The notes: a model not told the origin generated them from the letters alone. A stretch of 64,000 bases of DNA from CAWCDJ01 sp963796485 (GCA_963796485.1 CAWCLV010000004.1:744001-808000); one strand, 5' to 3'. Positions 17,009-26,638 are shown, counted from the stretch's first letter. Numbers and translations are program-made.

Positions 17009-19084
17009 CTACTGCACCAGCATCACGGGCGCCTGCCAGAACGCCGCCTTTTGCGATTCGGGGTTGAGGACCGTCACCTGGCAGGTGTACCGTCCGGTGG
17101 GCAGCTTTTCGAGCCCCAGGTTGAAGCGCAGGGGCACGGTTTTCAGCCGGCTCGCCGTAGCCTCGGCCACCGGCACGGGTGGAGTCTCGAATGCCTTCAC
17201 GCGGCCCCGGTAGAACGTGACGAACGCCACCAGCGGCTGCACCGTCTGGGCACCGGGCTGGTATGCCTGCAGGTAGACGTACATGTCCCGCGCGCGGCTG
17301 AATACGCGGGTCACGCTGGGGATCAGCTTCTGCCCGTCCTGCACCAACGGGTTGGCCGACTGTTCCTTATCTTTGCCCGCGGTGTAGAGCGCCTCACGGA
17401 GGTCCACCCGCTGGCTGCTCAACACCACGGAGCTGATCGGAATCCGCTTCTCTTCCTTGTTCAGGTTGGGGATCACGAACTTGGCCTGGTAAGTGCCGAT
17501 CCGGCCTGTCTCGTCGTCCCGCGCCAGCACCTTGATGGTATAAGTGCCGGGCAGCAGGGTGTAGCCGGTGTCGTACTCGATCGGCCGCCTGGATAACTCC
17601 GCCGCGGTCTCCCCGCCGAGCTTGATATCCACCTTGTCGCGGATGTTCTGGATGGTAGTGCCGTACTCGTCTTTAATCTCCCCGATGAAATCGATCAACG
17701 TGCGCTCCGCCCCGCCTTTGCGCGCACGCGCCAACTCGCTGCCCGGAACCTTCATGACGACGGGCACGTAGTACTCGGCGCGGTTCAACTGGAAATAGTT
17801 CACTTCCAGCGCGATGGTCAGCTCCGTGATGGGATCTTCGAGCATCAGAGCATCTTCAAGCTGACGCTCCTTATCGGCCGATGTGAACTTCGTGAACTCC
17901 TTGCCCGCGAAGTAGCCCTGGCGGTAATCCAGCCTGGCGGTCACATCTTTGACCGCGATGCGGATCCTCCGGAACTTCCCATCGAGCGCGGAATTGCTCG
18001 TGTAATACCCGATGATGTAGTAGTCGGTGAAGGCCTTCTGGGCCTGCACGATCCCCACCGCCAGGTCGTTGACATCCAGCAGCGCTTTGCCCCCGGTATC
18101 CGCGGCCAGCCCGTAGAGTGTGTCCTGGGAGCGCTGGAACCCGCCCATGATCGCCATCGCCGCGCCGCCGGTGTACATGGCGAGGCCGCCGGGCGCGCCG
18201 TGAGTTGCATCGCCGAGCGGCGCCTGCGCGACCAGGCCCCGCGCATCCACGGTGAAGAGCGCGACATTCGCCCGGATCGCCGCATTGACGGTAGCGCGCA
18301 ACTGCGCCTGGTTATCCACGCCGTTCAGGCGCAGGCCGCTGGCGAAGTAAATGAGCGCCTTCTTCTCGTTCAGGTGCCCCAGCATGGTCGCGGCGGTTTG
18401 CAGAGCCGATAGCTGGCGGTCGGTGTTGAAGATATTGAACTCGCTGTCGTCCTGCCCGAACGCCGCGCCGGTATCCGCGGAGCTATCGTCATCCGCACCT
18501 TCATCCAGACCCTGCTCGGCGAGGATCATCTTTTCGAGCGAATTCAGCAGGCGCTCGCGATCGTCGGTGAAGTCCTCGATGACCTTGACCGCCCCGCTGT
18601 TGAACTCCATCATGGCGACCAGGTCGGCGGAGGTCATCTGTTTTTGGATGAACTTCTGCGCGGCGGCCATGGCGCGCAACTGGTCCGGCACCGGCATGGA
18701 GGTCATGTCGAAGTACAGCACCAGCAGGCGGCGGTTCCGATAGTGAAGGTCCCCGGGGGCCTCAGGCGCGATCTGCGTCCGGGTCACGGGAGGCGCTTTG
18801 GGCTGCCCGATCGGCGGCGCCGCGGCGACGGAGCCCACCGGCGGCTCGGCTACCTCCGAGAGCCGCTGATATTCGAACAATTTGATGTCCTGCGGTAGGC
18901 CGTTTTCCGTGACGGTGAAGTCTTTGGCGGTCAGGCCGGCGACGGTGTTTCCGCTCTTGTCCTTGACGGTTACCACTTCGACCACCAGTTGGGAACTGGC
19001 CTGGAACTTCACGACGCCGTTATCCGCCTGCTGCGCCGACAGTGTAACGAGCGCCAAAAGAAATGCCGCGGTGATCCATCGCAT
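17009..19084 (-). CDS. VWFA-related acidobacterial domain protein, secreted
   Basis: This is a 691-residue protein with a signal peptide (MRWITAAFLLALVTLSAQQ). The N-terminal part (VVKFQASSQLVVEVVTVKD) is the small beta domain typical of TIGR03436 proteins. A von Willebrand A-like domain lies at about residues 120-370: LLVLYFDMTSM replaces the canonical DxSxS metal site, followed by LIYFASGLRLNGVDNQ and FTVDARGLVA. Acidic low-complexity sequence (DEGADDDSSADTG) interrupts it. The C-terminal half is beta-rich with no named motif. It begins two bases after the TonB-receptor gene, so the two are co-transcribed. It is presumably an envelope adhesion or assembly factor. The function of the family is not established. 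Confidence 0.88.
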   Translation of the reverse strand: MRWITAAFLLALVTLSAQQADNGVVKFQASSQLVVEVVTVKDKSGNTVAGLTAKDFTVTENGLPQDIKLFEYQRLSEVAEPPVGSVAAAPPIGQPKAPPVTRTQIAPEAPGDLHYRNRRLLVLYFDMTSMPVPDQLRAMAAAQKFIQKQMTSADLVAMMEFNSGAVKVIEDFTDDRERLLNSLEKMILAEQGLDEGADDDSSADTGAAFGQDDSEFNIFNTDRQLSALQTAATMLGHLNEKKALIYFASGLRLNGVDNQAQLRATVNAAIRANVALFTVDARGLVAQAPLGDATHGAPGGLAMYTGGAAMAIMGGFQRSQDTLYGLAADTGGKALLDVNDLAVGIVQAQKAFTDYYIIGYYTSNSALDGKFRRIRIAVKDVTARLDYRQGYFAGKEFTKFTSADKERQLEDALMLEDPITELTIALEVNYFQLNRAEYYVPVVMKVPGSELARARKGGAERTLIDFIGEIKDEYGTTIQNIRDKVDIKLGGETAAELSRRPIEYDTGYTLLPGTYTIKVLARDDETGRIGTYQAKFVIPNLNKEEKRIPISSVVLSSQRVDLREALYTAGKDKEQSANPLVQDGQKLIPSVTRVFSRARDMYVYLQAYQPGAQTVQPLVAFVTFYRGRVKAFETPPVPVAEATASRLKTVPLRFNLGLEKLPTGRYTCQVTVLNPESQKAAFWQAPVMLVQ

Positions 19085-19086
19085 GG

Positions 19087-22000
19087 TCAGAACCTCACCC
19101 GAAAGGTAGTGCGCAGGGCCCGCATCGCGTTGGCCGTGGCGGGAAGGCCGAACTGCGCGCTCTCAACATTGGCGACCCAGGAAGGATAGGTAACGTGGTT
19201 CAGGGCATTCGTGGCGTCCACCCGCAGATCGGCATTCCAGCGGTCGCCCAAACGAAACGTGCGCGAAATGGATGCGTTGAGACTGAATTGCGAGGGCCCG
19301 GTGATCGAGTTGCGGCCCGCGTTGCCCCACTGCCCGGAAGCGGGCGCGGCGAAAGCCTGCGGATTGAGATTCAGGCCGCCCGGCGCATCGTAAAGATTCG
19401 CGCCGGTGTAATCGGGCCGGATGCTCCCCGTCATTCCCGTGCCCTGCACCGCCGAAGGATACACGGGCGTAAGCGGGAGGCCGGAACCGGCGGCGATCTG
19501 CGTCGTGAAGGTCCAATCTTTCGAGAGCGCGCCCTTCCAACCGCCCAGCAGCGTTCCTCCGGCAATGCCCATCCCGGTGGTGTACTGAACCGTCGCATTC
19601 AAAAGGTGGCGCTGGTCGAACGGCGAGAGGCCGCGCTCGGCTCCGAGGTTGAGCCAGTCCTGCGCGATCACGCTACCGCCCTGGCCGCGGCCGCCCAGGG
19701 CCGCATCGTCGATCGCCTTGGCGAACGTGTATTGCAGGGTGGCGGTGAAGCCGCTGCGCAGTCTGCGACGCAACTGGAATTGGCCGGCTTCCCGGGTCGA
19801 GTTGCCGTTCGAAGCCTCGTAGATGAACCCCGAAGGACAGGCGGGGCACGGATTGGCGGCGCCCGCCGGCCACGTATTCGGCAGGAACTCCTGGCGTGCG
19901 CGTGTGCCCTTGCTGCCCAGGTAAGTGGCGGTGGCGACCAGGCCGCCGGGGAAATCGCGCTGCACCGAAAGCTGCCAGTTTTGCGAATAGCCGACGCGGA
20001 AATTGGGATCGACCGCGAACGTGTTGGTGGTCGCCGAAGGCGGCGCGTAAAAGCCGTTCGCCAGCGTCAGCGGGTACGCGCCGCTGTTCGCCACGCTCAA
20101 GCTCTTCGAAAGCGGAGACTGCTGCGCCATCTGCTCGGCGATCGAGAGATACACAGAGGTGTCGTAGTAGATGCCGTAGCCGCCGCGAATAACCAGCGAC
20201 GACGCCAGCAGCGGATGCCAGGCGAAACCGATGCGCGGTTCAAAGCCGTGCTTGTCCGGCGAGAGCAGCGAGTCGGGGTAGCGCGCCCCCGTCAACGGCC
20301 CGGCCGCCGAGTTGGCAAGCACCGGGGCGATGGCGCCGAACCCGCCCGCGATGTCGAGGTTCACGAGCCTTCCATAGAGTTCCGTCATCGGCGAGCCGTA
20401 ATCCCACCGCATTCCGGCGTTCAGCGTGAAGCCGGGCCCCACGCGCCAGTCGTCCGTAAAGTACGCGTCGTATGTCGCCGCACGGAAGTACTTGTCCGCG
20501 TTGCCGTAGGCGATGGCGCTGGTATCGGGGATCCCCAACAGGAAGCCGGCGAAATCGGAACCGGCCGCCGCGCCCGTGAAGGTGAACGTGCCCCGCGGGT
20601 TCTGCTGCGAGAGCAGGTTGAACTGTTGCCGGCGGTAATCCGTCCCGAACGTGAGGGTGTGGGAGTTCCGCACCCAGAGGATGGAATAAGTGATGCCGGT
20701 GGTCTGGTTGCGGGTCAGCGAGGATACCGCATCGGTGAGGGGCGTGATGCCACTGGTGAAGTTCAAATTCGGCGGCCCCCAGTTCGAAGCCTCCTGGTTG
20801 TTGCCCGTGATGCCGGCGTCTCCCGAAACATTTACGCTGTTCGCGAAGAACGGCATGGTGCGGACGGTCTGGCGGCTGTACTGCAAGTTGACGTTCTGGA
20901 AGATGCGCTGCGTGAAGCGGTGCATCCAGTTCACGGCAGTGTTGGTCCCGAGACTGCTGCCCGTGTCCTCAAACCCGAAGATGCTCGGGCTGTCGCTGCG
21001 GACGCTCTGAAACGCGAAGCTTCCGGAGAGCTGATTCGTCTTCCCCGCGCTCTTGTTCCACCGCGATTGCAGGTTGTCCTGGTGGGTATTGCTCACCAGC
21101 GGCACCTGGTAGTTATAGCCGGCGCCGGATTGGAAATTCGGCTGCGGATAGAATCCGAGCAGCGCATTCGCCTGCGGGCTGATCCGGTTCTGCGGGATCA
21201 CATTGCCCGGAAACGGCGCTCCGGTCGAGGGGTCGATCACGGGCGTGCTAAAAATGCCTTTGCGTTGCAGCGCGTCGGGCATGAGGCCCGATTGCGTGCC
21301 GGCATCGCTGTTCCGCACCCACTGGTAGTTGACGAAAATATTCGGGCCATTGCGCGGCAGAAGGTGCGGGATCTTCAACGGGCCGCCGAACGATGCGACC
21401 CCCATCACGTGGCTGAAGGACGGCTTCGGGGTATCCTGCCCGGTGAGGGAGTAGGGCCGCGCATCGAAGGCCGAATCGCCGACGTTCATTCCGATGCCGC
21501 CGGTGTAGAGGGAACGCGGGCCCCTGCGGAAGTTGCCGAAGGCCGCCGCCTGCGCAAAAGGCGAGGCCGCGCCGTTGTTCACGCTGCCGTTGATGAGGAA
21601 GCCGTCCTCGGCGTTCTGCTTCATCTCGCCGGTATCGCTGTCGTCGAGCTTGGCGGCATCCGTCGAGGCCTTCAGGCCGGTGCGCTGGAAACCCGGCTGC
21701 GTGGATTGCGCCTGCGACCCAGCCTGCTGCGCGGCCTTGCCCTTCTCGCCCTTGCGTTTGGCCGGAGGCGCCGCGACGGCGACGGACGCGGCCGGCGGGG
21801 GCGCGGGTGACGGAGCCGGTGCGTTGGCCGTGATCTCGGCCATCGGCAACATCTTCAGCTCCCACAAACCGGGCGGCGCATTGGGAGCCACCGCCACCTC
21901 CCGCTCGATCGGCGCGAAGCACTGCATTTCGATGCGGATGTTCCAGTTGCCGTCGGGCAGGTCGGGGAACGTGTAGATCCCCTGCGGATCGGTAACGGCC

Positions 22001-22137
22001 GAGAACCGCTTATCTCCCTGGGTAGCGGTCACGGCGGCGCCCGGCACGGGAAGCCCGCCGAAGGTCACCTGCCCGCGGTGCTCGGCGGCAATCAACCCGA
22101 AGACCGTCAGCCACACGAGCGCAAGGTATCGAAACAT
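19087..22137 (-). CDS. TonB-dependent-receptor-like outer-membrane protein with CarboxypepD-reg domain (Oar-like)
   Basis: This is a 1016-residue outer-membrane protein. A signal peptide (MFRYLALVWLTVFGLIAAE) is followed by a carboxypeptidase-regulatory-like domain (GQVTFGGLPVPGAAVTATQ, DPQGIYTFPDLPDG). Then come an Ala/Pro/Lys-rich linker (about 110-150), a plug-like region, and a long beta-barrel ending in an aromatic RTTFRVRF. I see no TonB box. Acidobacteria carry many such Oar-like receptors, which may take up oligosaccharides or act in adhesion. Short aromatic/Gly/Asn repeats mark barrel strands. It is the second gene in a minus-strand unit after a TIGR03435 gene (5-base gap) and before the VWFA gene (2-base gap), so the three products may act together at the surface. 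Confidence 0.9.
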   Translation of the reverse strand: MFRYLALVWLTVFGLIAAEHRGQVTFGGLPVPGAAVTATQGDKRFSAVTDPQGIYTFPDLPDGNWNIRIEMQCFAPIEREVAVAPNAPPGLWELKMLPMAEITANAPAPSPAPPPAASVAVAAPPAKRKGEKGKAAQQAGSQAQSTQPGFQRTGLKASTDAAKLDDSDTGEMKQNAEDGFLINGSVNNGAASPFAQAAAFGNFRRGPRSLYTGGIGMNVGDSAFDARPYSLTGQDTPKPSFSHVMGVASFGGPLKIPHLLPRNGPNIFVNYQWVRNSDAGTQSGLMPDALQRKGIFSTPVIDPSTGAPFPGNVIPQNRISPQANALLGFYPQPNFQSGAGYNYQVPLVSNTHQDNLQSRWNKSAGKTNQLSGSFAFQSVRSDSPSIFGFEDTGSSLGTNTAVNWMHRFTQRIFQNVNLQYSRQTVRTMPFFANSVNVSGDAGITGNNQEASNWGPPNLNFTSGITPLTDAVSSLTRNQTTGITYSILWVRNSHTLTFGTDYRRQQFNLLSQQNPRGTFTFTGAAAGSDFAGFLLGIPDTSAIAYGNADKYFRAATYDAYFTDDWRVGPGFTLNAGMRWDYGSPMTELYGRLVNLDIAGGFGAIAPVLANSAAGPLTGARYPDSLLSPDKHGFEPRIGFAWHPLLASSLVIRGGYGIYYDTSVYLSIAEQMAQQSPLSKSLSVANSGAYPLTLANGFYAPPSATTNTFAVDPNFRVGYSQNWQLSVQRDFPGGLVATATYLGSKGTRARQEFLPNTWPAGAANPCPACPSGFIYEASNGNSTREAGQFQLRRRLRSGFTATLQYTFAKAIDDAALGGRGQGGSVIAQDWLNLGAERGLSPFDQRHLLNATVQYTTGMGIAGGTLLGGWKGALSKDWTFTTQIAAGSGLPLTPVYPSAVQGTGMTGSIRPDYTGANLYDAPGGLNLNPQAFAAPASGQWGNAGRNSITGPSQFSLNASISRTFRLGDRWNADLRVDATNALNHVTYPSWVANVESAQFGLPATANAMRALRTTFRVRF

Positions 22138-22142
22138 CGCCC

Positions 22143-22952
22143 CTAGTTCTCCGTTGGGATCTTGTCCCCGCTATCCACCACGATCATATCGAGCGGAGTC
22201 TTGCGCGGCTCGAGTTTGAGTCCCAACTGCTCCTGAACGGCGGTAAAGAGAGAGGGTCCGGACGATTCCGGCGGCGGCGCGCCATCCCCGCCTTCGCCCC
22301 TCACCGCCATTTTCATCCCCGGCATTCCGATGCTGGAATCCGGCGCAAACTCCAGGGTGCAATCGTACGCACCTTTCAATCCGGTCATATCCAACACCGG
22401 ACGCCCGATCAGGTTAGCGAGCAGATTGGAGAAGGCGCCGAGATCCATACCGCTTGCCTCGATTTTGCCGGGCCTCATCATCATCATGCCACCGCGTTTC
22501 AATCCTGCCTGGCCCCCGGGAGGCAGTGCGTCGGCCGCCGGCTTCAGCTTCGGCCCGCCCTTCGCCACAACCAGGGCATACGCGGGCATCTCCTTATTCT
22601 CGCGGTGGACCGTGAGGTGGAACCTCTCGGAGAGCAGATTCTGAAGCATCAATTGGACCGTCTCTTTCGGCGTATCGCTGGGCATGGTCGCGGTCACGTC
22701 GTAGCGCTCCGACTCGATCCACCCGGGGCCGGAGACCTGGTAGTCCTTTACGCCGTAGGCGCGGGTGACCAGTTGCTTGAAGCTGGCATTCCGGTAATTG
22801 ATCCTCCCGGGGTCGCCGCCCATGGAAACGCGAAACCCGGGACCGGTCTGAGGGGCCGCCGGTTTGATCGAAGCCGCTTCAAACGAAGGCGTCTGCGCGC
22901 CGGCCGGCAGGAACGCCCCGAGCAGCGCCGCCGCAACCACAATCTGTTTCAT
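22143..22952 (-). CDS. TIGR03435 family secreted protein (copy 1)
   Basis: This is a 269-residue protein with a signal peptide (MKQIVVAAALLGAFLPAGAQ). It has the family signature PSFEAASIKPAAPQ, then GRINYRNASFKQLVTRAYGVKDYQVSGPGW, with LLSERFHLTVHRENKEMPAYALVVAKGG in the middle. It ends in the conserved IVVDSGDKIPTEN. This soil-associated family is strongly expanded in Solibacter-type genomes and has no assigned activity. Shortly after the Gly/Pro-rich middle there is a methionine-rich stretch (MMMMRPGK) and a Pro/Gly loop near 225-235. It is 5 bases upstream of the TonB-receptor gene and is probably translated from the same mRNA. Copies 2 and 3 are in this window. Confidence 0.9.
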   Translation of the reverse strand: MKQIVVAAALLGAFLPAGAQTPSFEAASIKPAAPQTGPGFRVSMGGDPGRINYRNASFKQLVTRAYGVKDYQVSGPGWIESERYDVTATMPSDTPKETVQLMLQNLLSERFHLTVHRENKEMPAYALVVAKGGPKLKPAADALPPGGQAGLKRGGMMMMRPGKIEASGMDLGAFSNLLANLIGRPVLDMTGLKGAYDCTLEFAPDSSIGMPGMKMAVRGEGGDGAPPPESSGPSLFTAVQEQLGLKLEPRKTPLDMIVVDSGDKIPTEN

Positions 22953-23033
22953 CCGATGAGACTCCCTCGTGTCATTAACGCCGCGGGATTGCAGAATATG
23001 ACGAAATCGGCCGTAAATCGTTTGGCTCGGCGG

Positions 23034-23759
23034 CTAGTTCTCGGTGGGCGTCTTTTCCGCCCGATCGACCACGACCATCGGCACCACCATTTTGCGAGAC
23101 TCCAGTTTCAACCCCAGTTCTTCCTGGAGCGCCGTCGCGATCAGGGACAGCGGGTCGGGGGGGCCGTCGCCCGATTGCGGCATGTACCTGGCAATATTGA
23201 CGGTGAGGTCGTAGCTTCCCTTGAGCCCCGTCTCATCGATCACCGGCGCATGGAAGAATCTTTCCAGCAGGTCGATTAACTCCGGCATGCGCCCCCGCTG
23301 GACGGTGACGGTGAGGCGCGCGCGGTCGGGCTGAATACTCGACGCCCCCTGGGTGGTCGATTCGTGGACCTTCGGCCCGCCTTTCGCCGGCACCAGCGCG
23401 TAAGCCGACATTTCCTTGCTCTGGCGGTGAGACTCGACCTTGAACCGGTCGGCCAGGAGAGCCTGCATCATGGTCCGGAGATCGTCCTCCGGCACGGAGC
23501 CGCTCGCTTTCGCGACGATGTCGAAACGCTCCGAAGATAGCCAGTCCGGCGCCGTGACCTGATACTCCATCACGTGGTAGGCCCAGCCGACACACGATTT
23601 CAGGCTGACGTTGCGCATCATGACGCTGTCCGGAGATGTATGAATCGACTCCCGCCGGCCGGCCGCCTGGCTGGTCCGGATGGACGCGACATCAAACGAT
23701 AGCGTGGCCGCACCGGCCCCCGAGATGAGCGTCGCGACCGCCAGTAATCTTCCCAGCAT
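23034..23759 (-). CDS. TIGR03435 family secreted protein (copy 2)
   Basis: This is a 241-residue protein. I choose ATG 23759, which follows an AGGGGG ribosome site and gives a signal peptide (MLGRLLAVATLISGAGAATL). The 90 residues upstream in the frame are not coding-like. It has the family blocks LSFDVASIRTSQAA, KSCVGWAYHVMEYQVTAPDW, LLADRFKVESHRQSKEMSAY and the terminal VVVDRAEKTPTEN. One cysteine sits in the second block. It lies 81 bases upstream of copy 1, on the same strand, and may head the operon. Its activity is unknown. Confidence 0.88.
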   Translation of the reverse strand: MLGRLLAVATLISGAGAATLSFDVASIRTSQAAGRRESIHTSPDSVMMRNVSLKSCVGWAYHVMEYQVTAPDWLSSERFDIVAKASGSVPEDDLRTMMQALLADRFKVESHRQSKEMSAYALVPAKGGPKVHESTTQGASSIQPDRARLTVTVQRGRMPELIDLLERFFHAPVIDETGLKGSYDLTVNIARYMPQSGDGPPDPLSLIATALQEELGLKLESRKMVVPMVVVDRAEKTPTEN

Positions 23760-23832
23760 GAGTCCCCCTGAAGATGACGAACCGTAAACCAAAAGTTTAA
23801 CGCCGCTGTACAATGCCCATGGAGGAGACACC

Positions 23833-25053
23833 TTGTTTACCGCCACCGCCAACCTGCTCATACCGGCCACCGTGACCGGGTCTTTCCCGCGCCCCCGCTG
23901 GTTCGACGTTTCGATGTGGGGCAGGCCGCTCGACACTTGCATGTTGGACGTCCGCTTCCGGGAGAAGTTCCAGGACGCCCTGGCGGTCGTGATCAGCGAC
24001 CAGGAACGCGCCGGCCTCGACATCCTCAACCATGGCGACTTCCACGTGGACGAGGACCTCGCCGGCCGCGCGTGGCACCACTACCCGCTGCAGCGCTGGG
24101 CGGGATTCGAGGGCGACCACCTGCAACCGGAGGAAACCACGGCGCCCTGGCTGCACTACCCGCCGGGAACCCTGCTCAACGAGATTTATACGGGGTGGCG
24201 CTGGCCGCACGTGGTGGATAAGATCGAACATCGCCCGCTGGACTACCCGAAACTGTGGCGGCTGGCGCAGGGCAAGACGCCGAAGCCGGTGAAATTCGGA
24301 ACCTGCTGCTCGCAGGTGATGGCGCTGTTCCTCGACATCCACACACCGAAGTACAAAGACAAGCGCCAGGTGATCTGGGACATGGCGGAGGCCATGAACA
24401 AGGAACTGCTGGCCCTTCGCGACGCCGGCTGCCGGTGCATACAGATCGAGGAGCCGACGTTCCACTTTATGGCGAACACATACGGCAAGGACCACGCCGA
24501 AGTGAAATTCATGATCGACGCGTTCAACCGCGAGGTGCAGGGCCTGGACGACGTCGAACTGTGGATCCACACCTGTTGGGGGAACCCGAACATGCAGCGC
24601 GTGATGGAGGACACCAGCTATGCGAACTCGATCGAAATCTATCTGGAGCGGTGCCGCGGCGACGTGTGGACGGTCGAGATGAAAGACCGCAATCGCAGAG
24701 ACCTGGAACTCTTCGAACCGTTTAAACACGACCTTAAGAAGAAGGTCGCGATCGGGGTGGTGAGCCATAGGGTACTGCAAGCCGACCGCCCGGAAGAAGT
24801 GGCCGCGGAAATCCGCGCGGCATTGAAGTACATTCCGCCGGACCGGCTGATTGCCTCGAGCGACTGCGGCTTCGGCCGGCAGGGCTGCAATCGCGAAATC
24901 GCGTTTTACAAAGCCGCGGCGATTGCGCAGGGAGCGAACATCGTGCGGCGTGAACTCGGGCTCCCGGAAACGCGGATCCCCGCGGCCGACCCCATGCTGC
25001 AACTGGACGTCGTACCGGGCCGGACGATGGCGAAAAGCAGCGAGATCAGTTAG
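23833..25053 (+). CDS. MetE-like cobalamin-independent methyltransferase
   Basis: This is a 406-residue cytoplasmic protein. The start is TTG 23833, which sits 7 bases after GGAGGAGA. An ATG at 23819 is out of frame. It aligns to the C-terminal catalytic half of methionine synthase MetE and to the single-domain archaeal form and epoxyalkane:coenzyme M transferase. Residues consistent with the zinc site are IHTCWGN (His-x-Cys) and ASSDCGFG (distal Cys), with KDRNRRDLE between. IPATVTGSFPRPRW at the N terminus is the family substrate loop. The length is about half of E. coli MetE. Substrate could be homocysteine with an unusual methyl donor, or another thiol. There is no adjacent methionine gene. 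It diverges from the TIGR03435 gene with a 73-base gap. Confidence 0.85.
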   Translation: MFTATANLLIPATVTGSFPRPRWFDVSMWGRPLDTCMLDVRFREKFQDALAVVISDQERAGLDILNHGDFHVDEDLAGRAWHHYPLQRWAGFEGDHLQPEETTAPWLHYPPGTLLNEIYTGWRWPHVVDKIEHRPLDYPKLWRLAQGKTPKPVKFGTCCSQVMALFLDIHTPKYKDKRQVIWDMAEAMNKELLALRDAGCRCIQIEEPTFHFMANTYGKDHAEVKFMIDAFNREVQGLDDVELWIHTCWGNPNMQRVMEDTSYANSIEIYLERCRGDVWTVEMKDRNRRDLELFEPFKHDLKKKVAIGVVSHRVLQADRPEEVAAEIRAALKYIPPDRLIASSDCGFGRQGCNREIAFYKAAAIAQGANIVRRELGLPETRIPAADPMLQLDVVPGRTMAKSSEIS

Positions 25054-25061
25054 CGCCCGGA

Positions 25062-25086
25062 GGGCCTTCATTTGTTTTCAAGGCCC
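25062..25086. terminator. possible bidirectional hairpin between convergent genes
   Basis: GGGCCTT (25062-25068) pairs with AAGGCCC (25080-25086) around an 11-base loop. It lies between the MetE-like gene and the convergent GT39 gene, only 40 bases apart. There is no T-run, so intrinsic termination is uncertain. Confidence 0.3.
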
Positions 25087-25093
25087 GCGTAAA

Positions 25094-26638
25094 TCACCGG
25101 CAGACGGTTACTTGATAGTAAAACTCGGGCGCCGTGCCGTGTCCGACCCACTGGAGCGCGGTGCGCTGCCATCCCGTGTAGCGCTCGTAGAATGCGTCGG
25201 AGCGCAGGCGGTTGTGGCAGACGCCGGCCTCCACCGAGGTCAGCCATTTCCCGGGAGAGAGGTCGCGAGTGTTCCGCACGAACCACACCGCGGCGGGTGG
25301 CGCCAGCACGCTTGCCTGGGCCGCCAGTTGTGCCGATTCCGGATAGGCGGTGAGCGAGTTACCGAGGTAATACTGAATCCCTGTGTAGTCCGCGTCGTAC
25401 GGGTCGATCAGGATTACATCGCGCGGCGAAGCATTCAGCTTGAGATGGTTGGCCACTTCGCGCAGCGGAGCCGTATAGCCGAGATTCGCGAAGTTCTCGC
25501 GGCGGAAATACAGCGCGGTGGACGAAACGAACGAAGCCAGGATTGCGGCCGTCACCACGCGCCTCATGAGCACGCCGCAACGCGAAATTCCGAGCGCCAC
25601 GGCGAGCGTCAGGAATGGCAATAGCCACAGCAGCCGGGCGCCCACGAACGGCCAGGTGACCCATCTGGAGGCGCCCACGTAGGCAACGGCCGCAACCAGA
25701 AAGAGGAGCGGCCGCAAAGACGGTCCCAGCGTCCGCAGGCGGCACCCCCGCAACGCCAGGATAAGCATCACCGGAACCAGCACCAGGGACAGCGGAAAGA
25801 AAGACTCCCCGACGGTCAGGGAGGTCAGCCCGAAGGCGATCTTCAGCCACTGCTCGGTCACAAGGCTGCCGGTGAGCACGTAATGCGACTGAAAGGCGGC
25901 CGCCTTTCCCCAGGTGTGTATTGCCGCGCTGAACGCCGGGAGCCAGGGCGCGTATAACGCCGCCGTGGCCGCGCAGAACCAGAAAACCCGCGCAAACCCC
26001 AGACGCCGCCACGCGGTGGCGGAAAACCCGATCAGCACCGCAATCCCGGGCAGGTAGTGCGTATAGAGCAGCAAGGTGGCGGCCACGAAGACCGGCACCC
26101 CGCGGCGCATAGTGAGGTTCGGCTCCCGCAGCCAGCGCCAGATCATCGCGATCGCCAGCAGGGTCACCGCGGTCTGCATGCTGTAGGAGCGCGCCATGCG
26201 CCCGTAGAGCAAGAGGGACGGAGAAAAGGCGAAAAGGAGAAGCGCCAGCCATCGGCTGCGGGGCCTGAGATGGCGCAGCCAGAAGTGGTCGAACAGGAAC
26301 GTGGCCAGCAGCGTCATTATGGCGGAAAATGCCCGCAGCGCAGCGATGCCGGTCCAGGGCAGCGGAAGCCGCGCCCAGGCGTGCAGCAGGATGGCATAGA
26401 GAGGAGGATGGATATCCGCATTCGAGGCGATCCAGAGAATGCCGCCGATGGGATGCGCCACGGTCTGCAGAGTGAAGACCTCGTCGCCCCAGGCAGGCAG
26501 GAGACCCAGGTTCCAGAACAGCAGAACCGCCTGACAGCAGAGGACGACGAAAACCGGCGAGATACGAAGCTTTGTGGCGGGGGGCGTCTGTTTACCGGAC
26601 AATTGCGCTCCAACTCGCCCAATCGAGGTCGAGGTCAT
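25094..26638 (-). CDS. GT39/ArnT-like membrane glycosyltransferase
   Basis: This is a 514-residue integral inner-membrane protein. ATG 26638 is preferred because it overlaps the stop of the GT2 gene as ATGA. An in-frame ATG at 26665 lies inside the 32-bp repeat. The protein has about 10-12 hydrophobic helices. The first periplasmic loop holds the acidic pair GDEVFTL and a second acidic site NADIHPPLYA, as in PMT/ArnT lipid-linked sugar transferases. The C-terminal soluble tail (about 415-514) has DVILIDPYDADYTG. It would move a sugar from a polyprenyl phosphate to an acceptor on the outer face. The adjacent GT2 enzyme could supply the sugar-lipid donor. The acceptor is unknown. Confidence 0.85.
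   Translation of the reverse strand: MTSTSIGRVGAQLSGKQTPPATKLRISPVFVVLCCQAVLLFWNLGLLPAWGDEVFTLQTVAHPIGGILWIASNADIHPPLYAILLHAWARLPLPWTGIAALRAFSAIMTLLATFLFDHFWLRHLRPRSRWLALLLFAFSPSLLLYGRMARSYSMQTAVTLLAIAMIWRWLREPNLTMRRGVPVFVAATLLLYTHYLPGIAVLIGFSATAWRRLGFARVFWFCAATAALYAPWLPAFSAAIHTWGKAAAFQSHYVLTGSLVTEQWLKIAFGLTSLTVGESFFPLSLVLVPVMLILALRGCRLRTLGPSLRPLLFLVAAVAYVGASRWVTWPFVGARLLWLLPFLTLAVALGISRCGVLMRRVVTAAILASFVSSTALYFRRENFANLGYTAPLREVANHLKLNASPRDVILIDPYDADYTGIQYYLGNSLTAYPESAQLAAQASVLAPPAAVWFVRNTRDLSPGKWLTSVEAGVCHNRLRSDAFYERYTGWQRTALQWVGHGTAPEFYYQVTVCR

Noticed and set aside
19195..21810. 871-codon plus-strand frame opposite the TonB-receptor gene
   Set aside because: Arg-rich, no domain, exactly antisense to a gene with a signal peptide and barrel motifs.
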